NCBI GenBank assembly: GCA_910575695.1
Contig: CAJTGJ010000001.1
Location: forward strand, 62,001 to 126,000
Reading direction: 5' to 3'
Length of the DNA stretch: 64,000 nucleotides
Source: Oscillospiraceae bacterium
GTDB lineage: Bacteria > Bacillota > Clostridia > Oscillospirales > Oscillospiraceae
How positions within the stretch are numbered: position 1 is the stretch's first letter; each line of letters opens with the position of its first letter. Of this stretch, positions 1 through 6,672 are shown piece after piece. Position numbers and translations under genes: made by a program. The notes under the pieces are model-generated. The model saw only the letters and a program-made list of their open reading frames with translations. It did no database searches and had not been told where the DNA came from.

Positions 1-2
1 AC

Positions 3-62
3 CCGCTGACCCAGAACGATTTCTTCATTGGGAACGGGATGCTGACCATCGCCTTTGAATGA
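3..62 (+). CDS. C-terminal end of an unidentified protein (partial)
   Basis: A reading frame enters from the left edge and ends at TGA after 19 codons (ending MLTIAFE). Most of its third codon positions are G or C, as in the real genes of this window, which is the only support for coding. Too short to assign a function. A perfect 7-bp hairpin follows 18 nt after the stop, consistent with the end of a transcription unit. Confidence 0.4.
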   Translation, partial: PLTQNDFFIGNGMLTIAFE

Positions 63-80
63 GCCAGCGAGACCGGGGGG

Positions 81-98
81 CAGGGCCGTAAGGCCCTG
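81..98 (+). terminator. Possible hairpin terminator
   Basis: The arms CAGGGCC and GGCCCTG pair perfectly over 7 bp around a GTAA loop and are followed by TTTGCCGTTT. The T-tract is weak, so this is a possible rather than a clear intrinsic terminator for the gene ending at 62. Confidence 0.4.
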
Positions 99-248
99 TT
101 TGCCGTTTGCGGCCCCCTGTGGCGCGTTCTCCGGGTGGGCGGGTGTTTACCCCTCCACCGCCGCAGGGCCCCGCTGTGGCCGGCGGCAGGGTGTGGTGTG
201 GCCGTTTCCTGTTCCGTTTTCAAGGTGCGTATGTAAAAGGGGCGGCGG

Positions 249-280
249 TTGACTCCCCCTGTGCCGATGGGTATACCCAT
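249..280 (+). promoter_or_regulatory. Possible promoter overlapping a perfect 14-bp palindrome
   Basis: TTGACT (249-254) and TATACC (272-277) are 17 nt apart. The perfect palindrome ATGGGTATACCCAT (267-280) covers the -10. No plus-strand gene follows before the opposing gene ending at 352. The rest of 63-351 shows no convincing gene, only short GC-rich inverted repeats at 284-350. Confidence 0.3.
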
Positions 281-351
281 GAGCGCCCGCCCCACTACGG
301 GGGCGGCTGGACTTGCACCAGCGGCGGCGAATGCCGTCGGCCTTGCGGGCG

Positions 352-489
352 TTAGTTTTCTTCCTGCTCCGCTGGTTCGTAAGTATCGCAGCCAGCTACG
401 GAAATGTTTACGGCCTCCCCACCGTAAGAGCAATGACCGTCAAGCCAGAACTCACAATCGGAACGGATGCATTTAATTTCAAGCATCAT
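352..489 (-). CDS. Small cysteine-rich protein, DUF1540-like
   Basis: 45 aa, with four cysteines in the order C-x4-C-x6-C-x11-C (CIRSDCEFWLDGHC, then GCDTYEP). This resembles the short DUF1540 zinc-ribbon-like modules of Firmicutes; the match is from memory. The start is the first of two tandem ATGs (489 and 486), preceded by AGAAAGGAAAAAG. A longer frame to 576 exists but its extra residues overlap the upstream gene's 3' end. It lies 44 nt after the 200-aa gene on the same strand, probably in one transcript with it and the 37-aa gene. Metal binding is an inference; function unknown. Confidence 0.6.
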   Translation of the reverse strand: MMLEIKCIRSDCEFWLDGHCSYGGEAVNISVAGCDTYEPAEQEEN

Positions 490-533
490 ACTTTTTCCTT
501 TCTGCCCTCGTGACCTCCGGGGCGGGCCGTTTG

Positions 534-1136
534 TTAATCCCAGAAGGGGCGGATCTGACCGTTCCAGGCTTCCCACTGCCAGGCGCCACGCCCGACGTTG
601 AAGCGGATGTAGTGGTAGTCGGTGGCGCAGTAGATCGGGCGGCGGTCGATCTTCTTCCCGGTCCGGCGGAGCTGGTGGTGCCGGTTGACCTCGTACTCGT
701 CGATCTCATGCAGAATCGTGACCTTGCTGCGGTCAAAGCCGAACTCGCTGCAAACCCAATCCAGGGCCTCGGCGTCGGTCATGTAACGCGCTGCGCCGCC
801 GGGGACGCTCTCGGCCAGGTCGGTGTACTGCTCCTGAGTGACGTTGTGGGTATCCTCGTAGGGCTTCCACTCCTGCTCCCGCTCCAACTCCTTCTTCAGG
901 CGCTCGATCTCGACGTCGCGGCGGGTGAGCTCGGTGGCCTGGTCACGCTGTGCTTTGAGGGTGGCCATGTTGACCTCGCGCTGAATGCGCTCGGCCATCC
1001 CGTCGGCGTTCTTCTTGTAAGCCTTGCAGAAGGCGTCCTTGTCGCCATCAAAGTCCATGTAGGCCCGCTCAATGGCCTCGTACTGTACCAGCGTGGGATA
1101 AAAGCCGGTGCGCTTCTCAAATTCCTCGATCATCAT
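534..1136 (-). CDS. Hypothetical protein of a type common on Clostridia mobile elements
   Basis: 200 aa, soluble, no signal peptide or membrane segment. The N-terminus (EEFEKRTGFYPTLVQYEAIE, then a YMDFDGDKDAF stretch) matches my memory of a hypothetical family carried on integrative elements and phages of gut Clostridia. Residues about 50-95 are rich in E, R, K and Q and probably form a coiled coil. The C-terminal part is aromatic (YCATDYHYIRF, WQWEAWNG). The start has AAGGAGG ten bases upstream. Middle gene of a three-gene minus-strand set read from the promoter at 1428-1456. No enzymatic motif recognised. Confidence 0.65.
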   Translation of the reverse strand: MMIEEFEKRTGFYPTLVQYEAIERAYMDFDGDKDAFCKAYKKNADGMAERIQREVNMATLKAQRDQATELTRRDVEIERLKKELEREQEWKPYEDTHNVTQEQYTDLAESVPGGAARYMTDAEALDWVCSEFGFDRSKVTILHEIDEYEVNRHHQLRRTGKKIDRRPIYCATDYHYIRFNVGRGAWQWEAWNGQIRPFWD

Positions 1137-1263
1137 AATCGATTGCCTCCTTGATTTTTTTGCCTTACTCTGTTATCATGGAGGCGGGCCGGGGTAAGGC
1201 TCCCGGCACCGCCCATTTGGGTTTGGGTAGCGGTTCTCTTGGTAGGGGGTCCGCTACCCGTTT

Positions 1264-1377
1264 TTATTCACCCATGATCCGCTTGACGCTCTCGCGGAGT
1301 TCTTCGAGCGTTTCGCACTTGGCGATGAGCTCCAGCACCGCACGGAGCAGGGCCATCGTGGTGTTCATCTCGTCCAT
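1264..1377 (-). CDS. 37-aa helical small protein
   Basis: The frame MDEMNTTMALLRAVLELIAK... ends in ESVKRIMGE and is predicted almost wholly helical and amphipathic. Support for coding: a strong ribosome binding site (AAGGAAGTGAGGAA) directly before ATG, codon use like its neighbours, and a consensus promoter with operator 44-50 nt upstream. First gene of the minus-strand set. The intergenic stretch 1137-1263 holds only the ribosome binding site of the next gene and short repeats. Function unknown. Confidence 0.6.
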   Translation of the reverse strand: MDEMNTTMALLRAVLELIAKCETLEELRESVKRIMGE

Positions 1378-1427
1378 TTCCTCACTTCCTTTCTTAAGGG
1401 GCTGGCCGCCCCTGCCTTACAATCCTT

Positions 1428-1456
1428 ATATTACACTAATTCGTGTCGTTTGTCAA
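1428..1456 (-). promoter_or_regulatory. Consensus promoter with embedded palindromic operator
   Basis: On the minus strand TTGACA (1456-1451) is 17 nt from TAATAT (1433-1428). The near-perfect palindrome ACACTAATTCGTGT (1433-1446, one mismatched pair) fills the spacer, the classic place for a repressor site. The likely binder is one of the XRE proteins encoded divergently from 1545. Confidence 0.7.
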
Positions 1457-1496
1457 TACCTATTTTACATTTTTTCGTGGATTTTGAAAAAAACTT

Positions 1497-1525
1497 TTGA
1501 CAAGTGACATGAATTGGTGTATAGT
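1497..1525 (+). promoter_or_regulatory. Consensus promoter for the two XRE genes
   Basis: TTGACA (1497-1502), 17-nt spacer, TATAGT (1520-1525). The expected start point falls at about 1531-1532, on the Shine-Dalgarno sequence TAGGAGGTGA (1531-1540), so the transcript would have almost no leader. Confidence 0.75.
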
Positions 1526-1544
1526 AGTCGTAGGAGGTGACGCC

Positions 1545-1760
1545 ATGGACATTACGGTGGCCGAAAAGATACGGCTGATTATGAAGCGTCAGAATAAAAC
1601 GATGGGGGACATCGCCGAAGCCTCTGGGCAGACCCGGCAGAACCTATCCAATAAAATGACGCGGGGAAACTTCACCGAGAAGGATATTCTGGCCTTGGCG
1701 GGGGCTTTGGGCTGCCAAGTTGAGATCCGATTCACACTCCCTGACGGAACCGAGATTTGA
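1545..1760 (+). CDS. XRE-family helix-turn-helix regulator
   Basis: 71 aa, essentially a lone Cro/C1-type DNA-binding domain: KIRLIMKRQNKTMGDIAEAS, then SGQTRQNLSNK as recognition helix and a C-terminal LALAGALGCQVEIRF scaffold. The ATG is chosen because AGGAGG sits seven bases upstream; a longer frame back to 1497 runs through the promoter. The stop is followed immediately by the ribosome binding site of the next XRE gene, so the two are probably translationally coupled. Likely a repressor of its own and the divergent promoter (inferred from context). Confidence 0.85.
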   Translation: MDITVAEKIRLIMKRQNKTMGDIAEASGQTRQNLSNKMTRGNFTEKDILALAGALGCQVEIRFTLPDGTEI

Positions 1761-1771
1761 GGAGGCCGACG

Positions 1772-2053
1772 ATGAGCTACTTTTCTACCCCGGACAGCTA
1801 TGAAAGGGTGTACCTTTCCTTTGACCCCATGCACTGCCTTATGCAGGAGCGGAATATCACCGACCTTCAGCTGGCTAAGAAAGTGGGCGTGAAGGTGGAC
1901 GTGATCCGGAACACCTACAAGTATCAGGACACAGTGACCCTCTCCACGATTCGCAGCATCTGCGAGGCCCTTGACTGCGGCCCCGGAGATCTGATGACCG
2001 CCGGGAAGGTCGAGTGCATCCCTGCCAAAAAAGAAGACCCGGACGCCAGGTGA
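1772..2053 (+). CDS. XRE-family helix-turn-helix protein
   Basis: 93 aa. After a ~25-residue N-terminal arm comes a Cro/C1-like fold (MQERNITDLQLAKKVGVKVD, then a TLSTIRSICEALDCGPGDLM scaffold) of the short HTH_26 type. GGAGG overlaps the preceding stop, and the start is ten bases on. It forms an operon with the XRE gene at 1545. Its TGA lies in the loop of a 9-bp GC hairpin (2038-2062), and a T-tract terminator follows at 2092. The role as co-regulator is inferred. Confidence 0.8.
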   Translation: MSYFSTPDSYERVYLSFDPMHCLMQERNITDLQLAKKVGVKVDVIRNTYKYQDTVTLSTIRSICEALDCGPGDLMTAGKVECIPAKKEDPDAR

Positions 2054-2091
2054 GCGTCCGGGAGGGGAGAGCAGGGGCATATTCCATTTTA

Positions 2092-2126
2092 AGCAGGGAG
2101 GCCGTGCCGGACCTCTCTGCTTTTTT
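2092..2126 (+). terminator. Intrinsic terminator after the XRE pair
   Basis: AGCAGGGAGG (2092-2101) pairs with CCTCTCTGCT (2112-2121), one mismatch, followed by a run of six T. A second hairpin without T-tract (2038-2062) precedes it. Confidence 0.8.
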
Positions 2127-2244
2127 CTGTCCATGTACAGCCCCCGCGCCCATCCAGGCCCGCCAAGCCCGATGGACAGTAAAATCCTAATCAAGCCGCT
2201 CTCCTTATGGCCGGAGTATAGCACGGGCGGTCTGCTGATTTTGT

Positions 2245-2282
2245 AAAAAAAGGAAATCCCCCAGAGCCGTAACTCTGAGGGA
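2245..2282 (-). terminator. Intrinsic terminator downstream of ssrA
   Basis: On the minus strand TCCCTCAGAG pairs with CTCTGGGGGA (10 bp, one G-U) and is followed by TTTCCTTTTTTT. It lies about 100 nt past the mature tmRNA 3' end. The intervening 2283-2385 holds one more hairpin (CAGGAAG/CTTCCTG, 2337-2357) and no supportable gene. Confidence 0.75.
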
Positions 2283-2385
2283 CTTTCTTTACCCGCATAC
2301 ACTGAGCGGGGCGAGCAGTACGATACACTCCACAGTCAGGAAGATGGTGACTTCCTGGCCGTCTTGGGTTCGTACAACTCTCTTG

Positions 2386-2731
2386 TGGTGGAGGCGAGGG
2401 GAGTCGAACCCCTGTCCGAAAGCGCTTCCACAGGAACCTCTCCGAGCGCAGACGGCCGGTTACATTCCCTTACTCAGCCGCAGGCCGTCAAACTGCTGAG
2501 CTTGGTAGAGTCATGATTCATGGCACGGTCAACTCTTTCCGTACGCACGGGCACCACTAAGATGACGCCCAACCCCGGCTCGTGGTCCTTCCGGGGAGGA
2601 CGGCCGCGTTAAGCCGCGGCGAGAACTACGTTATCGTTGTTCTTTAATTTATAATTGCCCGTTTTAAGGATGTCAGGCGCATCCGCTCGCTATTCCTGCT
2701 TCTGTACCCCCGTCGAAACCAGTACGCCCCC
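2386..2731 (-). ncRNA. ssrA: tmRNA (transfer-messenger RNA)
   Basis: Rescues stalled ribosomes with SmpB and tags the nascent peptide for proteolysis. The minus-strand 5' end GGGGGCG (2731-2725) pairs with CGCCTCC before the encoded CCA (2388-2386) to make the acceptor stem. The T arm reads GGGGTTCGACTCCCC, and the conserved 5' segment CTGGTTTCGACGGGGG is present. The tag frame ends ...NNDNVVLAAA and stops at 2609-2611; its first codon is uncertain. About 346 nt, a normal bacterial size. smpB lies two genes upstream on the same strand, as in many Firmicutes. Confidence 0.95.
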
Positions 2732-2853
2732 TCGTCGTCGCAAAGTCCGCTCAGTTCCGCTTCCGCCTGCGGCGAAAGCTCCACACGCTCCCTTGCTCCT
2801 CCTCTCCCGGCGGCCTGCGGCCGCTTTGAGCGGGAGGAATCGTGAAAGAGCCT

Positions 2854-3372
2854 TTACACCTTCTCCGGCGCGGGATACTCCACGCCCTGGGTGTCCACGG
2901 TCACCTTTTTCATCCTCTGGTCCTTCTTGGGCCGGTCGTTCCAGTCCCGCTTGGCGCTTACGATGGCGTCCGCCGTCTCCATGCCCTCGATCACTTTGCC
3001 GAAGGCCGCGTAGCCGCCGTCCAGATGGGGCGCGTCGGCCACCATGACAAAGAACTGGCTGCCCGCCGAATCCGGCTCCATGGTGCGGGCCATGGACAGC
3101 ACCCCCCGCTGGTGGAGCAGGTCGTTCTGGAACCCGTTCTGGCTGAACTCGCCCTTGATGCAGTAGCCCGGACCGCCCGAGCCCATCCCCTCGGGGTCGC
3201 CCCCCTGGATCATAAAGCCGGGGATCACCCGGTGGAAGATCAGCCCATCGTAAAACCCGGACTGTACCAGCGTCACAAAGTTGTTCACCGTATTGGGCGC
3301 GACGTCCGGATACAGCTCCGCCTTCATCACGCCGCCGTCCTCCATCTCAATGGTCACAATGGGATTGCTCAT
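2854..3372 (-). CDS. Peptidyl-prolyl cis-trans isomerase, cyclophilin type
   Basis: 172 aa, cytoplasmic single-domain cyclophilin that speeds proline isomerisation during folding. The catalytic core is visible as FHRVIPGFMIQGGD (catalytic Arg, with Phe and Gln), SQFFVMVADAPHLDG and YAAFGKVIEGM. No signal peptide. The start at MSNPIVT has AAAGGGATGG upstream; an ATG three codons earlier sits on that site and is less likely. It lies 22 nt after smpB and before ssrA, probably in the smpB transcript. The 120 nt between it and ssrA hold no recognisable gene. Confidence 0.93.
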   Translation of the reverse strand: MSNPIVTIEMEDGGVMKAELYPDVAPNTVNNFVTLVQSGFYDGLIFHRVIPGFMIQGGDPEGMGSGGPGYCIKGEFSQNGFQNDLLHQRGVLSMARTMEPDSAGSQFFVMVADAPHLDGGYAAFGKVIEGMETADAIVSAKRDWNDRPKKDQRMKKVTVDTQGVEYPAPEKV

Positions 3373-3394
3373 GATTACCATCCCTTTCTCATTA

Positions 3395-3856
3395 TCAGTA
3401 GCGGCCCCGCGAAGCCCGGTCCATCTCCCGCTTGGCGTCCCGCCGGGCGGCGTCCTCCCGCTTGTCGTAGAGCTTCTTGCCCTTGGCCAGCGCCAGCTCC
3501 ACCTTCACCCGGGGACCGGAAAAGTACAGCGACAAGGGAATCAGCGAATAGCCGTCCTGCTGTACTCTGGCCTGAAGCTTGCGGATCTCCCGCCGGTGGA
3601 GCAGGAGCTTCCGGGTGCGCCGGGGGTCCTTGTTGAAGATATTGCCCTTTTCGTAGGGGGAGATGTGCATCCCGTAGAGGAACATTTCCCCGTCCTTCAC
3701 CGAGCAGAAGGCGTCCCGCAGATTCACCGCGCCCTGGCGGATGGATTTGACCTCCGTACCCGCCAGCTCGATGCCAGCCTCGTATTTGTCCTCGATGAAG
3801 TAATCGTGGAACGCCTTGCGGTTGGCGGCCACCTGTTTGATTGACTGCTTTCCCAT
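3395..3856 (-). CDS. smpB: SsrA-binding protein SmpB
   Basis: 153 aa, the usual length. Binds tmRNA and enables trans-translation on stalled ribosomes. Diagnostic segments are [37 protein letters not shown], the [12 protein letters not shown] loop and the basic C-terminal tail ([18 protein letters not shown]) that enters the empty mRNA channel. Its promoter is at 3904-3932, divergent from the secreted-protein gene at 4105. The same-strand order smpB - cyclophilin - ssrA puts both partners of the rescue system together. Confidence 0.97.
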   Translation of the reverse strand: MGKQSIKQVAANRKAFHDYFIEDKYEAGIELAGTEVKSIRQGAVNLRDAFCSVKDGEMFLYGMHISPYEKGNIFNKDPRRTRKLLLHRREIRKLQARVQQDGYSLIPLSLYFSGPRVKVELALAKGKKLYDKREDAARRDAKREMDRASRGRY

Positions 3857-3903
3857 ACCCGGCGTCCCTCCCTTCGGGCCGAAGCCTTTCTCCGTGGTAT
3901 ATC

Positions 3904-3932
3904 AGCATATCACGCCGCCCGCCCGAATGCAA
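3904..3932 (-). promoter_or_regulatory. Promoter of smpB
   Basis: Minus strand TTGCAT (3932-3927), 17-nt spacer, TATGCT (3909-3904). Confidence 0.6.
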
Positions 3933-4006
3933 GGGAAAAAAGCCGTTTTCATGTTACATTTATGTTACTGTCTCCGGCACATTCCACAAAAATTCCCCCA
4001 GCGCCC

Positions 4007-4035
4007 TTGTACCGGCGGACGCTTTCTGCTATAAT
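4007..4035 (+). promoter_or_regulatory. Promoter of the secreted-protein gene
   Basis: TTGTAC (4007-4012), 17-nt spacer, perfect TATAAT (4030-4035). About 65 nt of leader precede the start at 4105. Confidence 0.75.
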
Positions 4036-4104
4036 CGGTGTGAAATCAAAAATGCGGCGGTCTGCGGCGCTCCCGCGGGTCCCGGCAGCAGGGAGGACAC
4101 AAAT

Positions 4105-5091
4105 ATGAAAAAAACGCGCGTATTCCCCACACTGGCAGCTGGATTTCTGGCCCTTATGCTCCTGGCTGGCGCGGCCGCGCCAGCCAGGGCCTCTGCGGTC
4201 GGGAAAAGCATCACGGTGTACCCCGGCGTCAGCGTTTATGTTGAAGACACAAAGCTGAACCCCAGGGACGCCAACGGCAGAACTGTGGAGGTATTCAACT
4301 ACAACGGCACCGTCTATCTGCCGGTCCGGGCCATCAGTCAGGCGCTGGACAAGCCGGTGCAGTGGGTCAGCGGCACCCGCAGCGTCTATGTGGGCAAACC
4401 TTCCGCCGCCGCGCTCGGTTCTGCCTGGGCGCAGCAGGATTCCGCCATGTTCGATTCAACAGCGGATGCCCTCCAGAATTTCAGCGGCATGGAACAGACC
4501 GGCTCAACCCCGTCCGCCGTGGCCATCGCAGTCGAAAAGCGCATCACGGTTTACCCCGGAGTCACCGTCTACGTCGATGGCCGGAAGCTGACCCCCAAGG
4601 ACGCCAACGGCAAGGCGGTGGACGTATTCAACTACAACGGCACTGTCTACCTGCCGGTCCGTGCCATCTGCGAGGCGCTGGACAAGCCGGTCTATTGGGA
4701 CAGCGTGAACCGCAGCGTCGTCGTGGACAAGCACCCCAGTGTGCCCAACTATGTCGGAGCCTGGCGGGCCACCAACACGAGTATGAAGATGTGGATCACC
4801 GTCGAAAACGGGAAATACATCATAAAGGCCAAAACAACTGACCGCAGCACCGATTGGAGGGAATGGGATTTTGAATGTACCCGCCAGCAGAATGGCAGCC
4901 TGCTCAGCGACTGGGGCGGATATTCAGATCGGATTATCCGGGAAGACGGGAGCCTGGGCGGCGGCGGAGCCTTTTTTGAACTGGTCGGAGGGCTGAGATT
5001 TGACAGCAGAGGGCGGCTTCTCTTCACGGCCGGTTACCCGAACACAGACGTATCGATTTTTAATAGTACACCGGTATTTATAAGAGCATAG
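4105..5091 (+). CDS. Secreted protein with two copper-amine-oxidase N-terminal-like domains
   Basis: 328 aa with a clear signal peptide (MKKTRVFPTLAAGFLALMLL, cleavage near ARA-SAVG). Two homologous ~65-residue modules follow (about 34-100 and 145-210), each containing ITVYPGV..YV, a DANG turn, VFNYNGTVYLPVRAI and ALDKPV.W. This is the Cu_amine_oxidN1 fold used by Firmicutes as a cell-surface module; the name does not imply amine oxidase activity. The last ~115 residues begin VGAWRATNTSMKMWITV and look like a beta-barrel (lipocalin-like) domain. ATG is preceded by GGGAGG. Own promoter and terminator, so monocistronic. Ligand unknown. Confidence 0.85.
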   Translation: MKKTRVFPTLAAGFLALMLLAGAAAPARASAVGKSITVYPGVSVYVEDTKLNPRDANGRTVEVFNYNGTVYLPVRAISQALDKPVQWVSGTRSVYVGKPSAAALGSAWAQQDSAMFDSTADALQNFSGMEQTGSTPSAVAIAVEKRITVYPGVTVYVDGRKLTPKDANGKAVDVFNYNGTVYLPVRAICEALDKPVYWDSVNRSVVVDKHPSVPNYVGAWRATNTSMKMWITVENGKYIIKAKTTDRSTDWREWDFECTRQQNGSLLSDWGGYSDRIIREDGSLGGGGAFFELVGGLRFDSRGRLLFTAGYPNTDVSIFNSTPVFIRA

Positions 5092-5116
5092 ACTTGTTCT
5101 GTCTTATCATAAACCG

Positions 5117-5152
5117 AAAAGAGGGCGCGGCGCACCGCCGCGTCCTCTTTTT
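5117..5152 (+). terminator. Intrinsic terminator
   Basis: A/T-flanked GC hairpin (AAAAGAGGGCGCGG ... CCGCGTCCTCTTTTT), loop GCACCG region, five T. Ends the secreted-protein gene. Confidence 0.85.
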
Positions 5153-5164
5153 GCAAATCCGCTC

Positions 5165-5193
5165 TTGTTTTTATAGAAGGAATAGCATATAAT
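5165..5193 (+). promoter_or_regulatory. Promoter of murI
   Basis: TTGTTT (5165-5170), 17-nt spacer, TATAAT (5188-5193). Confidence 0.7.
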
Positions 5194-5224
5194 ATCAGAG
5201 TTTAACAGAAGGGGGGCGGTGCGC

Positions 5225-6076
5225 ATGGACAGACGGCCCATCGGCGTGTTTGATTCCGGCCTTGGCGGGCTGACCGCGGTGCGGGAGCTGGCCCGGCTCA
5301 TGCCGGAGGAGGACCTGGTCTATTTCGGCGACACCGGGCGGGTGCCCTATGGCGGGCGCTCCCGGGACATTTTAATCAAATATGCCCGGCAGGACACGGC
5401 GTTTCTGCGCTCCTTCGACCCCAAAGCCATCGTCATTGCCTGCGGCACCGTATCCACCACCGCCCTGGACGTGCTCCAGCGGGAGAACGATATCCCCATA
5501 TTCGGCGTGGTGGAGCCCGCCGTCCGCGCCGCCGCCCTGGCCTCCCAGAACCACCGGGTCGGCCTCATCGGCACCAGGGCCTCCATCCGTTCGGGGGCCT
5601 ACGAGCGCCTGCTGGCCCGGCTCCACCCCGGCGCGGAGGTCACGGCCCGGGCCTGCCCGCTGTTCGTCCCCCTGGTGGAGAACGGGCGGTTCCTCCCCGG
5701 CGACATTGTGGCGGAGACGGTGGCGGCGGAATATCTGGCCCCCATCCAGGCGGCAGGGGTGGACACTCTGATCCTGGGGTGTACCCATTATCCCCTGCTG
5801 AAACCGGTGATCGGGGCGTACATGGGACCGGGCGTCACCCTCATCGACGTAGGCGCCCAGTGCGCCCGCTGGACGGCGGAGCGGCTGGACCGGGCGGGCC
5901 TGCGCGCCGGCGGGACAGGGACGGGGCGGCACCGCTTTTACGTCAGCGACAGCACCGAGGACTTCGCCGCCCTGGCCTCCGTATTTCTGCGGGAGGACGT
6001 GGGGTCCGAGGTGGAGCAGATCGACATCACTGAGTATGAAGGAGCGGCCCGCCCGGCGGGAGCGGGGCAGGGCTGA
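5225..6076 (+). CDS. murI: Glutamate racemase
   Basis: 283 aa. Interconverts L- and D-glutamate, supplying D-Glu for peptidoglycan. The N-terminal signature GVFDSGLGGLTAVREL and YFGDTGRVPYG are textbook. The second catalytic cysteine is in LGCTHYPLL. The first lies in IACGTVSTTALD, where the family norm is ACNTxS: Asn is replaced by Gly while Cys and Thr remain. The start is the ATG eight bases after AGGGGGG; a GTG two codons earlier also exists. The next gene begins ten nt after the stop, suggesting an operon murI - DUF1934 - argS. Confidence 0.92.
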   Translation: MDRRPIGVFDSGLGGLTAVRELARLMPEEDLVYFGDTGRVPYGGRSRDILIKYARQDTAFLRSFDPKAIVIACGTVSTTALDVLQRENDIPIFGVVEPAVRAAALASQNHRVGLIGTRASIRSGAYERLLARLHPGAEVTARACPLFVPLVENGRFLPGDIVAETVAAEYLAPIQAAGVDTLILGCTHYPLLKPVIGAYMGPGVTLIDVGAQCARWTAERLDRAGLRAGGTGTGRHRFYVSDSTEDFAALASVFLREDVGSEVEQIDITEYEGAARPAGAGQG

Positions 6077-6086
6077 AAGGATTGCT

Positions 6087-6596
6087 ATGAACAACAATGT
6101 GATCATATCCATCAAGGGCAGGCAGCTGTACGCCGAGGGCATTCCCGAGGAAATGGAGCTGGTGACCTCCGGCACCATGAAGCGGGACGGCGCGGACGGG
6201 TACACGGTGACCTACCAGGAAAGCGAGCTCACCGGATTGGAGGGCACCACCACCAGACTGCTCATCAAGAACGGGCAGGTGACCCTTCTGCGGGAGGGGA
6301 ACATCAACTCCCAGATGGTGTTCGAGGAGGGCAGGCGGCACCTGTCCATGTACGAGACGCCCTACGGCGCGCTGTCCGTCGGCGTCAGCACCAAGCGGAT
6401 GCACTCCACTCTGTGCGAGGCGGGGGGCGATCTGGAGATCGACTACGCCATCGAGATCGACAATCTGATCGCGGGGCAGAACCTGTTCCGCATGAACGTA
6501 AAGAAAAACCCCGCCCTGGGCGTTCCTTTTTTCCGGGAGAAAAAGGAACCGAAAAAGAGCTTTCAGCCCGCTGCTGACAGGATGCATTTGAGTTGA
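6087..6596 (+). CDS. DUF1934 (YwiB-like) protein with repeat-derived C-terminus
   Basis: 169 aa. Family DUF1934 is a small beta-barrel protein; B. subtilis ywiB likewise sits just upstream of argS. Visible here: VIISIKGRQLYAEGIPEEME, VTYQESELTGLEGTTT and a paired LSVGVSTKRM ... GGDLEIDYAIEID strand pattern. The last ~20 residues (from about GVPFFREKKEPKK) are encoded by a dispersed hairpin repeat (family B) and are probably not part of the original protein. The start is the ATG after AAAGG, since residues before it overlap murI. Function unknown. Confidence 0.85.
   Translation: MNNNVIISIKGRQLYAEGIPEEMELVTSGTMKRDGADGYTVTYQESELTGLEGTTTRLLIKNGQVTLLREGNINSQMVFEEGRRHLSMYETPYGALSVGVSTKRMHSTLCEAGGDLEIDYAIEIDNLIAGQNLFRMNVKKNPALGVPFFREKKEPKKSFQPAADRMHLS
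6522..6566 (+). repeat. Dispersed hairpin repeat, family B copy 1
   Basis: The palindrome 6522-6549 (GTTCCTTTTTTCC / GAGAAAAAGGAAC) is followed by CGAAAAAGAGCTT. Related copies are at 16902 and 32748. This copy lies inside the 3' end of the DUF1934 gene. Confidence 0.7.
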
Positions 6597-6672
6597 ATTT
6601 CCGCGCGGCGGCGGGGATGGTTGGGACTGGGGCCTTTTTGGATAGGGCAGATCAGGAAAAGGAGAATGTACC

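Larger units (their letters stand above)
1..2385. mobile_element. Accessory block abutting the ssrA 3' end (possible integrated island, right end)
   Basis: Everything left of ssrA's 3' end is accessory: a mobile-element-type hypothetical gene, two tiny genes and two XRE regulators. The 3' end of ssrA is a well-known target of tyrosine-recombinase islands. No integrase and no second copy of the ssrA 3' end is visible inside the window, so the left end would lie outside. Inference from gene content and position only. Confidence 0.4.

Noticed and set aside
490-576. N-terminal extension of the DUF1540-like protein to 74 aa
   Set aside because: The extra residues overlap the end of the 200-aa gene, lack a ribosome binding site, and the tandem ATG at 489/486 has one.
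2283-2385. Short minus-strand frame (ends QEVTIFLTVE...VCG) beyond ssrA
   Set aside because: No start codon or ribosome binding site, and the frame would begin inside the tmRNA. Possibly a gene remnant at the island junction but not supportable.
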